Assembly (NCBI GenBank): GCA_031551265.1
Contig: JAVBNU010000014.1
Location: forward strand, 1-64,000
DNA length: 64,000 nt
Direction: 5' to 3'
Source of the DNA: JAVBNU01 sp031551265
GTDB lineage: Bacteria > Cyanobacteriota > Vampirovibrionia > Gastranaerophilales > Gastranaerophilaceae
Shown: positions 18,455-27,200 of the stretch, piece after piece
Position numbering within the stretch: the first letter of the stretch is position 1
Layout of the letters: every line of letters starts with the position of its first letter
The notes under the pieces: generated by a model
Databases searched by the model: none
What the model was told of the DNA's origin: nothing
Seen by the model: only the letters and a program-made list of their open reading frames with translations
Program-made: the position numbers and the translations under genes

Positions 18455-18470
18455 TTTACATTTGTTTACA
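18455..18470 (-). promoter_or_regulatory. TGTAAA direct repeat upstream of the 51-residue gene
   Basis: On the minus strand the sequence reads TGTAAACAAATGTAAA, with two TGTAAA units ten bases apart, starting 87 bases before the start of the small gene. It matches the sites at 8751, 11055 and 29551. Confidence 0.4.
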
Positions 18471-18537
18471 TTCAAAATATTTGCACAGGAACTGTGGTTA
18501 ATGTACATTGGTATTAGTGCATTATGGCGAGCGAGTT

Positions 18538-19806
18538 ATGATATATATTTACAATTTAAGCTTAATTATACTTGGATTAACCTTGTCTCCGATTATTTTA
18601 ATTATTTTTTTATTAAAATCAAAATTTCGGGCAGGTTTTTTCCAAAAAATTGGTTTTTATCCTGAGTTTAAAAAAAACGAATCTGCGAAACAGCGTATTT
18701 TGGTGCACGCAGTCTCGGTCGGCGAAGTAAATGCAGTCGAAAATTTTATCAAAACTATTAAGACAGAGCACCCTGAGTTCGAAATTATTTTGACAACCAC
18801 AACACGGACAGGACAAGAAGTTGCAAATAATAAACTCTCAAATATTGTGGACAAAATATTGTACTTCCCATACGACTTTAGTTTCAGCGTAAACTCATTC
18901 TTGAACGCGATTAAGCCCGATAAAATCATAATCGCCGAAACAGAAATTTGGCCCGGCTTTACTTTTTGTGCATACACAAAAAATATCCCACTGTATATTA
19001 TCAATGGACGAATTTCGCCTAAATCCCACAAAGGCTATAAAAAAATTAAGTTCTTTTTGACGAATATTTTGGCAAAATATACAAAAATCCTTATGCAATC
19101 TGACGGCGATAGCGAGCGAATAATAGATATTGGCGCACCATCAGAAAAAGTTTCTACAATGGGCAATTTGAAGTTTGATATAGAAAAAATGCTTACACAA
19201 ACAGAAGTTGATGAACTCAACAAACAGCTAAAACTTGCTGAAAACGTTTTGTTCGTCGCAGCCAGCACGCATAAAGGCGAAGATGAAATTGCGCTGGACA
19301 CATATATAAATACATGTAAAATAATCCCTAATTTAAAGTTTTTGCTTGCTCCCCGCCATCCTCAACGTTTTGCACAGGTTGAAGAATTAATAAAAAAAAC
19401 AGGATTGGAATACGGCAAGCAGAGTTCCGGAGACAATTTTAGCGACAAAGATATCATAATGCTCGATACAATGGGTGAGTTGTCAAAGTTGTTTTCATTA
19501 GCCAAAGTCGCGCTTATTGGCGGCAGTTTTTCAAACACAGGCGGGCACAATCCGCTTGAAGCAAATATTTGGGGCGTGCCGGTAATAAGCGGGCCAACGG
19601 TATTTAATTTTAAAGATATTTATAAATTATTAACCCAAAACAAGGCTGCTTTTATAGTCAAAAATAAAAACGAGCTGCAAGCACTGTTGTTAAAGTTGCT
19701 GCAGGATAATGATTTTTATAACACAGCAAAAGCTGACGCCGAAAACATCTTTGAAGTCAGTCGAGGCGCGCTGCAAAAAGCGATTAGAGAAATATTCGAC
19801 TACTAA
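18538..19806 (+). CDS. waaA: 3-deoxy-D-manno-octulosonic acid (Kdo) transferase
   Basis: Inner-membrane GT30 glycosyltransferase of 422 residues that adds Kdo to lipid A precursor, the first core step of LPS synthesis. The N-terminal hydrophobic anchor (about 5-27) is followed by family motifs: VHAVSVGEVNAV, TTTTRTGQEVA, AETEIWPGF, NGRISPKS and the C-terminal donor-site stretch GGSFSNTGGHNPLEA. The ATG at 18538 is chosen because the product then begins with the usual anchor (MIYIYNLSLI); an upstream TTG frame adds ten residues without support. The ribosome site is weak. Length is normal. The gene shows that this organism makes Kdo-containing LPS. It ends with the terminator at 19895. Confidence 0.95.
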   Translation: MIYIYNLSLIILGLTLSPIILIIFLLKSKFRAGFFQKIGFYPEFKKNESAKQRILVHAVSVGEVNAVENFIKTIKTEHPEFEIILTTTTRTGQEVANNKLSNIVDKILYFPYDFSFSVNSFLNAIKPDKIIIAETEIWPGFTFCAYTKNIPLYIINGRISPKSHKGYKKIKFFLTNILAKYTKILMQSDGDSERIIDIGAPSEKVSTMGNLKFDIEKMLTQTEVDELNKQLKLAENVLFVAASTHKGEDEIALDTYINTCKIIPNLKFLLAPRHPQRFAQVEELIKKTGLEYGKQSSGDNFSDKDIIMLDTMGELSKLFSLAKVALIGGSFSNTGGHNPLEANIWGVPVISGPTVFNFKDIYKLLTQNKAAFIVKNKNELQALLLKLLQDNDFYNTAKADAENIFEVSRGALQKAIREIFDY

Positions 19807-19894
19807 TTATACTAACTTTACAAAAGACTTGCGCACAAAAATTCAGCATAGTACTATTAATATTGTCAGAAATCCCAACATCACGAATATGTCT

Positions 19895-19920
19895 AAAACT
19901 ACTTAATCTTGTAGTTTTTT
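19895..19920 (+). terminator. intrinsic terminator after waaA
   Basis: AAACTAC (19896-19902) pairs with GTAGTTT (19911-19917), followed by TTT. Confidence 0.7.
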
Positions 19921-19998
19921 GTGGTACTTGTACTACTTTATACATATTCAATTCACAAAATAACAATGACACATTAATCTAAATGAAAGGTAATAAAC

Positions 19999-20889
19999 GT
20001 GGAAGAAAAAGAAACAAACGAACAAATCGAAGAAACAAAAGTTTCAGAAGAGATAACCGCTGAAACGACAGAAGCAGCGGCAGAAAAACCTGCAAAAGCC
20101 CCTAAAGCCAAAAAAGAAGAAGCTGTCGAAGAAGTAACAAAAGCTGAAGCAAAAGAAGTTGCAGCAGATGTTGCCAAAGAAGTTTTAACTGACAACGAAG
20201 CTGCTATGGCAGAAGCTGTAGTACCTTCTCCTCAAGTAAGCTCAAGCGAAGCAGAAGTAGCGTCTGCCGAAATTGAAGCAGAAGAAATTGCTGAAGCAGC
20301 TGATACAGAAGAAGAAGTTGAAGCAGCAGCACCACGAGGCGAACGTTCACCAAGAGGTCGTAAAGAGCGTGGCGGTAAAAAAAGAAAAGTTGAAACCACA
20401 GAAGCTCCTGTTTCTGAATGGAAAGAAGTTGTAGTTCAAATCCGTCGCGTTACAAAAGTTGTAAAAGGCGGTAAAAAGCTAAGCTTCAGAGCTATCGTAG
20501 TAGTTGGCAACCAAAAAGGTCAGGTAGGCGTTGGCTGTGCAAAAGCAGCAGAAGTAATCATCGCTATCCAAAAAGCAGTAGCTGACGGAAGAAAAAATCT
20601 GATTAACGTACCTGTATTCAAAACAACAATACCTCACCCTATAACAGGTCGTTCAGGTGCAGGCAGCGTAATGTTAAGACCGGCCTCACAAGGTACAGGG
20701 GTTATCGCCGGTGGTGCGGTAAGGGCAGTACTTGAATTGGCTGGTATTGAAAATATTTTGAGCAAATCTTTAGGCTCAAAATCACCTCTTAACGCAGCGG
20801 GAGCAACAATTAACGCATTAAAATCGTTAAAACCATTCAAAACAGTTGCTAAAAAACGCGGTATTACATTGACACAAATGTTTAATTAG
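19999..20889 (+). CDS. rpsE: ribosomal protein S5 with a long N-terminal extension
   Basis: Small-subunit ribosomal protein of 296 residues; S5 is usually about 165-175. The S5 domain starts near residue 140 (SEWKEVVVQIRRVTKV) and contains the expected RNA-binding double-stranded fold and the C-terminal domain (GRSGAGSVMLRPASQGTG). The first 139 residues are an extension: acidic, Ala/Glu/Lys-rich and low complexity up to about 110, then a short basic patch (RGRKERGGKKRK). The GTG at 19999 follows AAAGG. The extension is in frame with no internal start of better quality, so it is probably translated. It heads a six- or seven-gene operon; rplR and the rest of the upstream spc genes are not adjacent. 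Confidence 0.95.
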   Translation: MEEKETNEQIEETKVSEEITAETTEAAAEKPAKAPKAKKEEAVEEVTKAEAKEVAADVAKEVLTDNEAAMAEAVVPSPQVSSSEAEVASAEIEAEEIAEAADTEEEVEAAAPRGERSPRGRKERGGKKRKVETTEAPVSEWKEVVVQIRRVTKVVKGGKKLSFRAIVVVGNQKGQVGVGCAKAAEVIIAIQKAVADGRKNLINVPVFKTTIPHPITGRSGAGSVMLRPASQGTGVIAGGAVRAVLELAGIENILSKSLGSKSPLNAAGATINALKSLKPFKTVAKKRGITLTQMFN

Positions 20890-20903
20890 TAAAGGATAAA
20901 ACA

Positions 20904-21095
20904 ATGGCTAAAGATAAAAATAAAAAAATCACAATCAAACTTACAAAGAGCTTAATCGGCGCAACTAAAAAACAACTCAGAGTTGCCAGTGCTCTTGGCT
21001 TAAGAAAAACAAATCAAGAAGTTGAGCATTACGACTCACCTACTATTATGGGTATGGTTAACGCTATTCCTCACTTAGTAACAGTCGTAAGCTAA
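20904..21095 (+). CDS. rpmD: ribosomal protein L30
   Basis: Large-subunit ribosomal protein of 63 residues with the typical short L30 fold: ITIKLTKSLIGATKKQ, then LGLRKTNQEVEHYDSP and the closing PHLVTVV strand. Length is normal for bacterial L30. AAAGGAT stands before the ATG, and the gap from rpsE is 14 bases. Order rpsE-rpmD-rplO-secY is the conserved spc arrangement. Confidence 0.96.
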   Translation: MAKDKNKKITIKLTKSLIGATKKQLRVASALGLRKTNQEVEHYDSPTIMGMVNAIPHLVTVVS

Positions 21096-21131
21096 ATTAA
21101 AATCAAAAAATTATAGAAAGGTAATATAACA

Positions 21132-21584
21132 ATGTCTGAAAGAATAACATTAGAAGATTTAAGACCCGCCGAAGGCGCAACTCATAAAGTAAAAAGAGTA
21201 GGACGCGGCAGATCATCAGGTCACGGTAAAACAAGCTGTCGTGGTCACAATGGTGAAGGGCAACGTTCAGGAAGAAGCTCTAAACAAGGCTTTGAGGGCG
21301 GACAAATGCCTGCATTCAGAAGAATACCTAAATTGAAAGGTTTCACTAACTTTAACGCTCTTAAAGCTGCTGAAATCAACATCAGCGATATTGAAAAATT
21401 GGATGTTGCAGAAATCGATTTAAACTACTTAATCGAAAAACGCAAAGTACACCCATCTTCAGAAGTATTGAGAGTTTTAGGTAATGGCGAATTAACCAAA
21501 AAAGTTACAATTAAAGCGTCACATTATACTGCATCGGCAAAAGAAAAAATCGAAAAAGCCGGTGGAAAGGCAGAGATAATATAA
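21132..21584 (+). CDS. rplO: ribosomal protein L15
   Basis: Large-subunit ribosomal protein of 150 residues. The basic glycine-rich N-terminal tail (KRVGRGRSSGHGKTSCRGH, QRSGRSSKQGFEGGQMP) threads into the 50S subunit, and the C-terminal half forms the globular domain with ITIKA-like strands. GAAAGG lies before the ATG. It ends one base before secY, so the two are probably coupled. Length is normal. Confidence 0.96.
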   Translation: MSERITLEDLRPAEGATHKVKRVGRGRSSGHGKTSCRGHNGEGQRSGRSSKQGFEGGQMPAFRRIPKLKGFTNFNALKAAEINISDIEKLDVAEIDLNYLIEKRKVHPSSEVLRVLGNGELTKKVTIKASHYTASAKEKIEKAGGKAEII

Positions 21585-21585
21585 T

Positions 21586-22938
21586 ATGCAACAAACACCA
21601 AAAATGAAACCGCCAACAGCCGACCAGTTGGCAGCAATGCTGAAAGCATCAGGGCTTAAAGGTAAATTTTTATTTACTTTTGCAATGATAGCCGTCTTTC
21701 GTTTAGGGGTTCACTTACCACTATTTGGTATAGACAACGAAATATTCAAAAATATAGCTCACCAAAATAATCTTATTAACTTCATCGACTTATTTTCAGG
21801 TGGTGCGCTTGGCAATATTTCGATTTTGGCATTGGGCATAGGGCCATACATCACATCTTCAATCATAATGCAATTATTGGCTGTTGTAATTCCTCATCTT
21901 GAGAAATTGCAAAAAGAAGATGGTGAAGCAGGTCGACGCAAAATTTCGCAATACACCCGAATTTTCACAGTGTTTATCGCATTATTTCAGTCGTCTATGT
22001 TCCTTACATTTTTGTTGAAATCATCACCAACATTACTTTTGCCCGGCGTCAGCGCACCATTATTCATAATCGGTTCTGTGTTGATACTAACAGCCGGTGC
22101 TGTGTTTGTAATGTGGCTGGCAGAGCTTATTACAGAACGTGGCATTGGTAACGGCGGCTCGTTACTAATCTTTGCGGGAATACTATCTCGTATACCTGTG
22201 TATATAAAACAAACACACGAAATGTTAGTAGTCGATAAAGGGCTTTGGATAGGACTAAGCATTCTTTTAGTAATCTTCTTCGCAACAATGGTTTTAATCG
22301 TCATAATGCAAGAAGCTGTACGAAAAGTAATTATCGTTAACCCGAAAAGACAGGTTGGCAACAAAGTTTATGGGGGTATGAACACATTTATTCCGTTCAA
22401 GCTCAATCCGGGCGGCGTTATGCCAATCATCTTCGCAATCGCGATATTGTACTTCCCGGCAACAGTTTTAGGCGTTGTGCAGCAAGCACAAATCTTTGGC
22501 AGCGGTAAAATGCAATCCATAATCCAGCATATGTCACAAATTTTGAGCCCAACAGGAATGACTCACTACATATTGTATTTCATTTTAATTGTAGGCTTAA
22601 CGTTCTTCTATGCATCGATTATACCAAACATGCAGCCAAAGGAAATTGCTAATAATTTGAAAAAACACGGTTCATCAATACCGGGTATCAAACCCGGCAA
22701 GCCCACGGCTGATGCATTAGATGCAATTTTGAGCAAAACGACATTTATCGGTGCCATGGCGCTTGGTTGTATCGCGTTGATACCTTCATTAGCGACACAC
22801 ATAACCAAAATAACTGTACTGCAAGGTATTGGTGCTACTTCACTCATAATCATGGTCGGTGTTGCGCTTGATTTAATTAATCAAGTTAAAACGCATTTGT
22901 TAGCTAAAAACTATGAAAGTTTCTTAAAAACCGAGTAA
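21586..22938 (+). CDS. secY: preprotein translocase channel subunit SecY
   Basis: Integral membrane protein of 450 residues with about ten transmembrane helices, forming the SecYEG pore for export and membrane insertion. Family motifs are visible: the plug region after helix 1 (GGALGNISILALGIGPYITSSI), the cytoplasmic loop with ERGIGNGGSLLIFAGI, and the C-terminal loop PGIKPGKPTADAL. Length is normal. It follows rplO by one base and precedes adk by 42 bases, the classic order. All exported proteins in this window, such as the autotransporter, would depend on it. Confidence 0.97.
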   Translation: MQQTPKMKPPTADQLAAMLKASGLKGKFLFTFAMIAVFRLGVHLPLFGIDNEIFKNIAHQNNLINFIDLFSGGALGNISILALGIGPYITSSIIMQLLAVVIPHLEKLQKEDGEAGRRKISQYTRIFTVFIALFQSSMFLTFLLKSSPTLLLPGVSAPLFIIGSVLILTAGAVFVMWLAELITERGIGNGGSLLIFAGILSRIPVYIKQTHEMLVVDKGLWIGLSILLVIFFATMVLIVIMQEAVRKVIIVNPKRQVGNKVYGGMNTFIPFKLNPGGVMPIIFAIAILYFPATVLGVVQQAQIFGSGKMQSIIQHMSQILSPTGMTHYILYFILIVGLTFFYASIIPNMQPKEIANNLKKHGSSIPGIKPGKPTADALDAILSKTTFIGAMALGCIALIPSLATHITKITVLQGIGATSLIIMVGVALDLINQVKTHLLAKNYESFLKTE

Positions 22939-22980
22939 ACTAAAATAAGTATTGCGAGCAACTTGATAGGGGAAAGACTA

Positions 22981-23649
22981 ATGACAAAAAAAGAATTTGT
23001 ATTCTTGGGCCCGCCGGCAAGTGGCAAAGGAACTCAAACAACGCTTATATCACAAGCCTCCGGGCTTGTACATGTTGACACAGGTTCACTATTGAGAGCT
23101 GAAATGGCAAACGGCACACCTGAGGGCATTGAAGCAAAAACAAATATAGAAAAAGGACAATTAGTTGATGCCAGCTTGGTTGCAAGAATGATACAAAAAC
23201 GTTTAATGCAGCCGGACTGTGCAAACGGATTTATTTTAGACGGCTACCCGCGCAGTATTGAACAAGCAGAATATTTGAACGAAATAAAAAAAGAAATTGA
23301 TGGTGATAGTAGCGATATTGATTTCAGGGTATTTTATTTTGATTTACCAATGGATGTTCTTATGGAACGTATCATTTACCGTCGTTCTTGTCCAAAATGC
23401 GGCAAAATCTTTAACTTGAAATTTTTACCGTCTCCATGCGGCGACAAATGTTGTGAGTGCAATGAGCCGCTTATTCAGCGCAAAGACGACACAGAAGAAA
23501 TTGCTAAAGCAAGATTTGAAACCTATTTCAACGAAACCGCACCGTTGGTAAAATATTACGAAGAAAAGGGTGTGCTTGAAAAAATCGATGCACTTGGCGA
23601 AATTGACGAAGTATATACAAGATTAACAGAAGCAATTAATAAGAAATAA
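22981..23649 (+). CDS. adk: adenylate kinase, zinc-LID type
   Basis: Cytoplasmic enzyme of 222 residues that interconverts ATP + AMP and 2 ADP. The P-loop is GPPASGKGTQ at about 10-19, the NMP-binding part carries DTGSLLR and DGYPR, and the LID contains a four-cysteine zinc site (CPKCG ... CGDKCCEC). Start at the ATG at 22981 after AGGGGAAAG; an upstream in-frame start would add six residues without support. The stop codon overlaps the next start (TAATG), so map is translationally coupled. Confidence 0.96.
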   Translation: MTKKEFVFLGPPASGKGTQTTLISQASGLVHVDTGSLLRAEMANGTPEGIEAKTNIEKGQLVDASLVARMIQKRLMQPDCANGFILDGYPRSIEQAEYLNEIKKEIDGDSSDIDFRVFYFDLPMDVLMERIIYRRSCPKCGKIFNLKFLPSPCGDKCCECNEPLIQRKDDTEEIAKARFETYFNETAPLVKYYEEKGVLEKIDALGEIDEVYTRLTEAINKK

Positions 23650-24401
23650 TGGCAATACACAGAAAATCACGTGATGAAATAAAATTAATGAAACAGGCAG
23701 GGCACGTCGTGGCTTTGGTACATCAAGCTATGAAAAATGCCGTCCAACCCGGGGTTTCAACAAAAGAACTTGATAACATTGCAATGGATATCATCAAAAG
23801 CAATAAATGTGTTCCGACATTCTTAGGGTATCACGGCTTCCCGGCCTGTATTTGCTCATCGGTGAATGAACAAGTCGTACACGGTATTCCTGCCGAGGAC
23901 ATTATCTTAAACGAGGGCGATATTATCGCAGTTGATGTCGGCGCAACATTCAGAGGCCTGGTTGCTGATTCAGCCTGGACTTATGCTGTAGGTAATATCT
24001 CTGACGAGTACAAAAAGTTAATGGAAGTCACTGAAAAAGCATTATTTGCCGGCATTGCGGTGGCAAGAGATTCACAACTTTTGGAGAATGTTTCAGCAGC
24101 TATTGAAGATGTTGCAAAAAGCGGAAACTATGGTATAGTTAGGCAGTACGGCGGGCACGGTGTTGGCAGAAATATGCATGAAGAGCCGTTTGTGTACAAT
24201 TATCGTACAGGCAGTCAAATTATTTTAAAAAGTGGTATGACTATAGCGCTGGAGCCTATGTTAAATATGGGATGTGATGAAGTATACACGTTGGCGGACC
24301 AGTGGACAGTTGTAACCGAGGACAAAAAACCTTCAGCGCATTTTGAGCATACAATTCTTATCACTGATGGTGAGCCTGAAATACTTACCAAGTTGAGTTA
24401 G
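23649..24401 (+). CDS. map: methionine aminopeptidase type I
   Basis: Cytosolic metalloenzyme of 250 residues that removes the initiator Met. The five metal ligands are in their usual contexts: the two Asp in VDVGATFRGLVADSAWTY, His in GGHGVGRNMHEEP, Glu in ALEPML and Glu in the closing VTEDKKPSAHFEHTILI block. SVNEQVVHGIP is also conserved. Length is normal for the short type Ia enzyme. Its ATG overlaps the adk stop, and dapF follows after eight bases. In many bacteria infA and rpmJ follow map; here dapF does instead. Confidence 0.97.
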   Translation: MAIHRKSRDEIKLMKQAGHVVALVHQAMKNAVQPGVSTKELDNIAMDIIKSNKCVPTFLGYHGFPACICSSVNEQVVHGIPAEDIILNEGDIIAVDVGATFRGLVADSAWTYAVGNISDEYKKLMEVTEKALFAGIAVARDSQLLENVSAAIEDVAKSGNYGIVRQYGGHGVGRNMHEEPFVYNYRTGSQIILKSGMTIALEPMLNMGCDEVYTLADQWTVVTEDKKPSAHFEHTILITDGEPEILTKLS

Positions 24402-24409
24402 GAGCCTTT

Positions 24410-25258
24410 ATGACAACAATAAAATTCACAAAAATGCACGGATTGGGTAACGACTTTGTGATTCTTGATTATGAAGAATATATCAAGACAGGTAAAGATG
24501 CGAGCGTATTAGCAAAGATTTTATGTGAGCGCCATTTATCAATTGGCGCTGACGGATTGATTGTTGTTAACCAAAATGTTACTAACGCTGATATTGGCTG
24601 GATATTTTACAACGCTGACGGCTCGACAGCACAAATGTGTGGCAACGGTATGAGATGCTACGCCAGATATCTGGTTGACAGAGGTATCATAAATAAAAAA
24701 ACATTCACAGTAGAAACTTTAGCCGGCATTATACAGCCCGAAATCGTTGATGCCAATAATGTTTGCGTAAATATGGGGATGCCGATTTTAGCACCTGAAA
24801 AAATCCCGTTCAAAGGCGATGCAAGCCTCAATTATAAGCTTACATTGGCTTCAGGCAATGAATTTGAAATAAACGCTGTCAGTATGGGAAATCCTCACTG
24901 CATAATTTTCACAAACGAAAATAGCACAAAAATGGCATTAAAATATGGCTCCGAAGTAGAAGTATCGCCTGAGTTCCCCGAAAAAACTAATGTTGAATTT
25001 GTGAAAGTTATTTCAAGAAACGAAATACAAGTGGACGTTTGGGAACGCGGATGCGGGATCACACAGGCATGTGGCACTGGCGCTTGTGCAAGTGTCGTTG
25101 CTGCAGCATTAAACGGACTTTGTGACAGCAAAGTCAAAGCGAATTTACCGGGTGGCAGCCTATTTATCGAGTGGGCAGGCTCAAAAAATGATACTCAGCA
25201 TAATGTTTATATGACAGGCCCTGCAACGTACTCATTCATCGGCGAAGTTGACGTGTAA
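24410..25258 (+). CDS. dapF: diaminopimelate epimerase
   Basis: Enzyme of 282 residues that converts LL- to meso-diaminopimelate for lysine and peptidoglycan synthesis. The two catalytic cysteines are in their motifs: CGNGMRCYARY (about residue 77) and ACGTGACAS (about 224). The N-terminal KMHGLGNDFV and the DADGL-like GADGLIVV stretch are also present. Start after AGGAG. It is the last gene of the ribosomal operon and presumably co-transcribed with map. Length is normal. No terminator follows; a palindromic repeat block lies immediately downstream. Confidence 0.97.
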   Translation: MTTIKFTKMHGLGNDFVILDYEEYIKTGKDASVLAKILCERHLSIGADGLIVVNQNVTNADIGWIFYNADGSTAQMCGNGMRCYARYLVDRGIINKKTFTVETLAGIIQPEIVDANNVCVNMGMPILAPEKIPFKGDASLNYKLTLASGNEFEINAVSMGNPHCIIFTNENSTKMALKYGSEVEVSPEFPEKTNVEFVKVISRNEIQVDVWERGCGITQACGTGACASVVAAALNGLCDSKVKANLPGGSLFIEWAGSKNDTQHNVYMTGPATYSFIGEVDV

Positions 25259-25278
25259 GAGGTAGAGTAATTTTCAGC

Positions 25279-25320
25279 TGTCATTGCGAGCGAGTTCGTA
25301 GAACGAGCGCGGCAATCCAG
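25279..25320. repeat. dispersed palindrome, family A
   Basis: Same family as 76-115 (TCATTGCGAGCG ... GCGGCAATCCAG), with ATTGC and GCAAT ends that can pair and a different loop. It sits between dapF and the UmuC-like gene. Confidence 0.8.
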
Positions 25321-25384
25321 AATACTCTTGAAACTACTGGATTGTTTCAGGCTAAACCTTCGCAAAGACAAGAAAGCATACTGC

Positions 25385-25486
25385 CATTGCGAGGAGAACG
25401 TTAGTTTGACGAAGTAATTTAGTTTAGGAAAATGCTTTATTTTACTGGATTGCGTCGTCGGTACTATGTACCTCCTCGCAATGACG
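25385..25486. repeat. long imperfect inverted repeat, family A
   Basis: The left part begins CATTGCGAGGAG, and the right part (25445-25486) ends CCTCCTCGCAATGACG, so the ends pair over CATTGCGAGGAG. The right arm covers the last codons of the UmuC-like gene on the minus strand and supplies the peptide RHCEEVHSTDDAIQ. Confidence 0.75.
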
Positions 25487-26683
25487 ATTCCTTTTTGTAG
25501 CTTTATAAAACCCTGTCGTTACAATATTTCGCCCAAATTTGTTTTCCAAATTATCAAGACAATTCGCCAGTTTTTCGGCTTTTTCATTATTTATCGGAGC
25601 ATCAAACAGCGATAGCTGGCTTTCGCTGTCAGTTGTAAGGTTAAAAAGCACAACACCACAACTCCTATAAATCATCGAAGGATTATAAAGTTTTTCAAAA
25701 AGTTCAGCCGCTGCTGCGCCTACATCAAATTCCCAGTTAGTTGGTGAACTTAATGTCGTTTTATCAGTATAAACTTGAAAATCTTTAGTTCTAAGCATCA
25801 CCATAACAGCGTTGCATTTCATGCCGGAATTATCGTGAGCAGAACGGCGCAATTTTTTGCAGGTGCTGTGGATATGGATATTAAGTGCGTTTTTAATGTA
25901 GGTTTTGTCGCTGGTAAATTCAGGAAAAGAGCTTGTATGCTGGATTGATTTTGGTAGGGTATATTCCATGTTTATCGGGTATACCAGCTCGCCTGAGAGT
26001 TCTTTTTTCATCTCAATGCCGCGTTTGCCCAATAGTCGTTTTAGCATGCTGTCTGAGAAATTAATGAATTCTAGCGCATTTGTAACTCCGTGCTTGAGCA
26101 AAAGCGGGGTAATATTTTTGCCAAAACCCCATACGTCACCAACTTGAGTGTTTTCTAATTCTTTGCTAATCATACTGCTGCTTATCACGTACACACCCTC
26201 ATCAGAGTTTTTAGCACGCTTGCTTGCGAGTTTCGCCAGCGTCTTTGTTCTGCTTACACCAATTGATACAGGTATGCCGGTTTTTTCTTTAATCTCTGCA
26301 CGTATAAATACAGCCATCTCAAAATAATCTTTTTGATAAAATTTCTGCAGCCCTTTAAAATTTAAAAAAGCTTCATCGATAGAATACTGCTCAATTTCAG
26401 GGGAATATTCATATAGCATTTGCATAATTTGTTTTGATTTAACCGAATACAAATCGTGGTTCCCCGAGAGATAGACAGCCGACGGGAACTGCTTCTTTGC
26501 CATAAAATATGGCATCCCCATTCTAATCCCAAGTTTTTTGGCTTCTTTTGAGCGCGCTATAACACAACCGTCATTATTACTAAGCACACAGACAGGCTTG
26601 CCCCACAACTCAGGGGTTTCATTTTGCTCACACGAAACAAAAAACGAATCGCAATCAACAACTGCTATTATATCAGAACTCAT
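25442..26683 (-). CDS. umuC: Y-family DNA polymerase, UmuC-like
   Basis: Translesion DNA polymerase of 413 residues. Catalytic carboxylates lie in VVDCDSFFVSCEQ (about 7-19) and in the palm motif YSIDEAF. The stretch LSNNDGCVIARSKEAKKLGI is typical of the UmuC branch rather than DinB. Palm, helix-hairpin-helix and little-finger regions are all present. No umuD-like gene is adjacent and no obvious LexA box was seen. The last 14 residues (RHCEEVHSTDDAIQ) come from a palindromic repeat, so the original C-terminus was probably near 25487 and was replaced or extended by repeat insertion. It lies downstream of two small unknown genes on the same strand. Confidence 0.93.
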   Translation of the reverse strand: MSSDIIAVVDCDSFFVSCEQNETPELWGKPVCVLSNNDGCVIARSKEAKKLGIRMGMPYFMAKKQFPSAVYLSGNHDLYSVKSKQIMQMLYEYSPEIEQYSIDEAFLNFKGLQKFYQKDYFEMAVFIRAEIKEKTGIPVSIGVSRTKTLAKLASKRAKNSDEGVYVISSSMISKELENTQVGDVWGFGKNITPLLLKHGVTNALEFINFSDSMLKRLLGKRGIEMKKELSGELVYPINMEYTLPKSIQHTSSFPEFTSDKTYIKNALNIHIHSTCKKLRRSAHDNSGMKCNAVMVMLRTKDFQVYTDKTTLSSPTNWEFDVGAAAAELFEKLYNPSMIYRSCGVVLFNLTTDSESQLSLFDAPINNEKAEKLANCLDNLENKFGRNIVTTGFYKATKRNRHCEEVHSTDDAIQ

Positions 26684-26732
26684 TTTACCTCTAGAAACTA
26701 TTCTTTAATAATATTATAGCAGGTCTGTATTC

Positions 26733-27188
26733 TTATTTATCGAAGTATTTTTTTCGACCGAATTGCATAACGTCAAAGAAGAAATAGTTAAGTCCATATA
26801 GAGCAAGCCCAACGGCACATGCAGCACGACCTATGCTTGTTTTAGTTTTGTCAGCATGAGGTATCAAAAGAGCTCCGGCTGCAAGTCCTAACGGGATAAC
26901 TGATTCTTTAAGTTGTTTGAATATTCCGTAGAAATAGCCTTGTACTGTATAAAAATTATTTGGCAGTCGTGTTTTTAACCTTTTTTCTGCATAAAGCCTC
27001 TGCACTTGGCTGCCTACAAAAGACGAGCCGCCACGCAGAGAATTAGCATATATATCGGGATAAGCGTTGCCGGCTCTATTCGCAGGCAGCTCATCAGAGA
27101 ATCTGGCGCCGGTTTTGTGGCAATCAAGTCCCAGTGCACCTAAAGTGACTATTCCTAATGTTTTTGCGGCTATATCATATCTTGTCAT
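26733..27188 (-). CDS. small unknown protein with two hydrophobic segments
   Basis: Unrecognised protein of 151 residues. The N-terminus (MTRYDIAAKTLGIVTLGALGL) is weakly hydrophobic, and two clear hydrophobic stretches lie near the C-terminal half (about 95-110 and 122-140), so it is probably a small membrane protein. Its start is 12 bases after the stop of the HEAT-like gene, indicating one transcript, and it ends 49 bases before the UmuC-like gene. No known motif. Confidence 0.6.
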   Translation of the reverse strand: MTRYDIAAKTLGIVTLGALGLDCHKTGARFSDELPANRAGNAYPDIYANSLRGGSSFVGSQVQRLYAEKRLKTRLPNNFYTVQGYFYGIFKQLKESVIPLGLAAGALLIPHADKTKTSIGRAACAVGLALYGLNYFFFDVMQFGRKKYFDK

Positions 27189-27200
27189 TTTAATTCACCT

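Noticed and set aside
25259..25500. Insertion sequence remnant
   Set aside because: Only short palindromic repeats are present; no transposase fragment or target duplication found.
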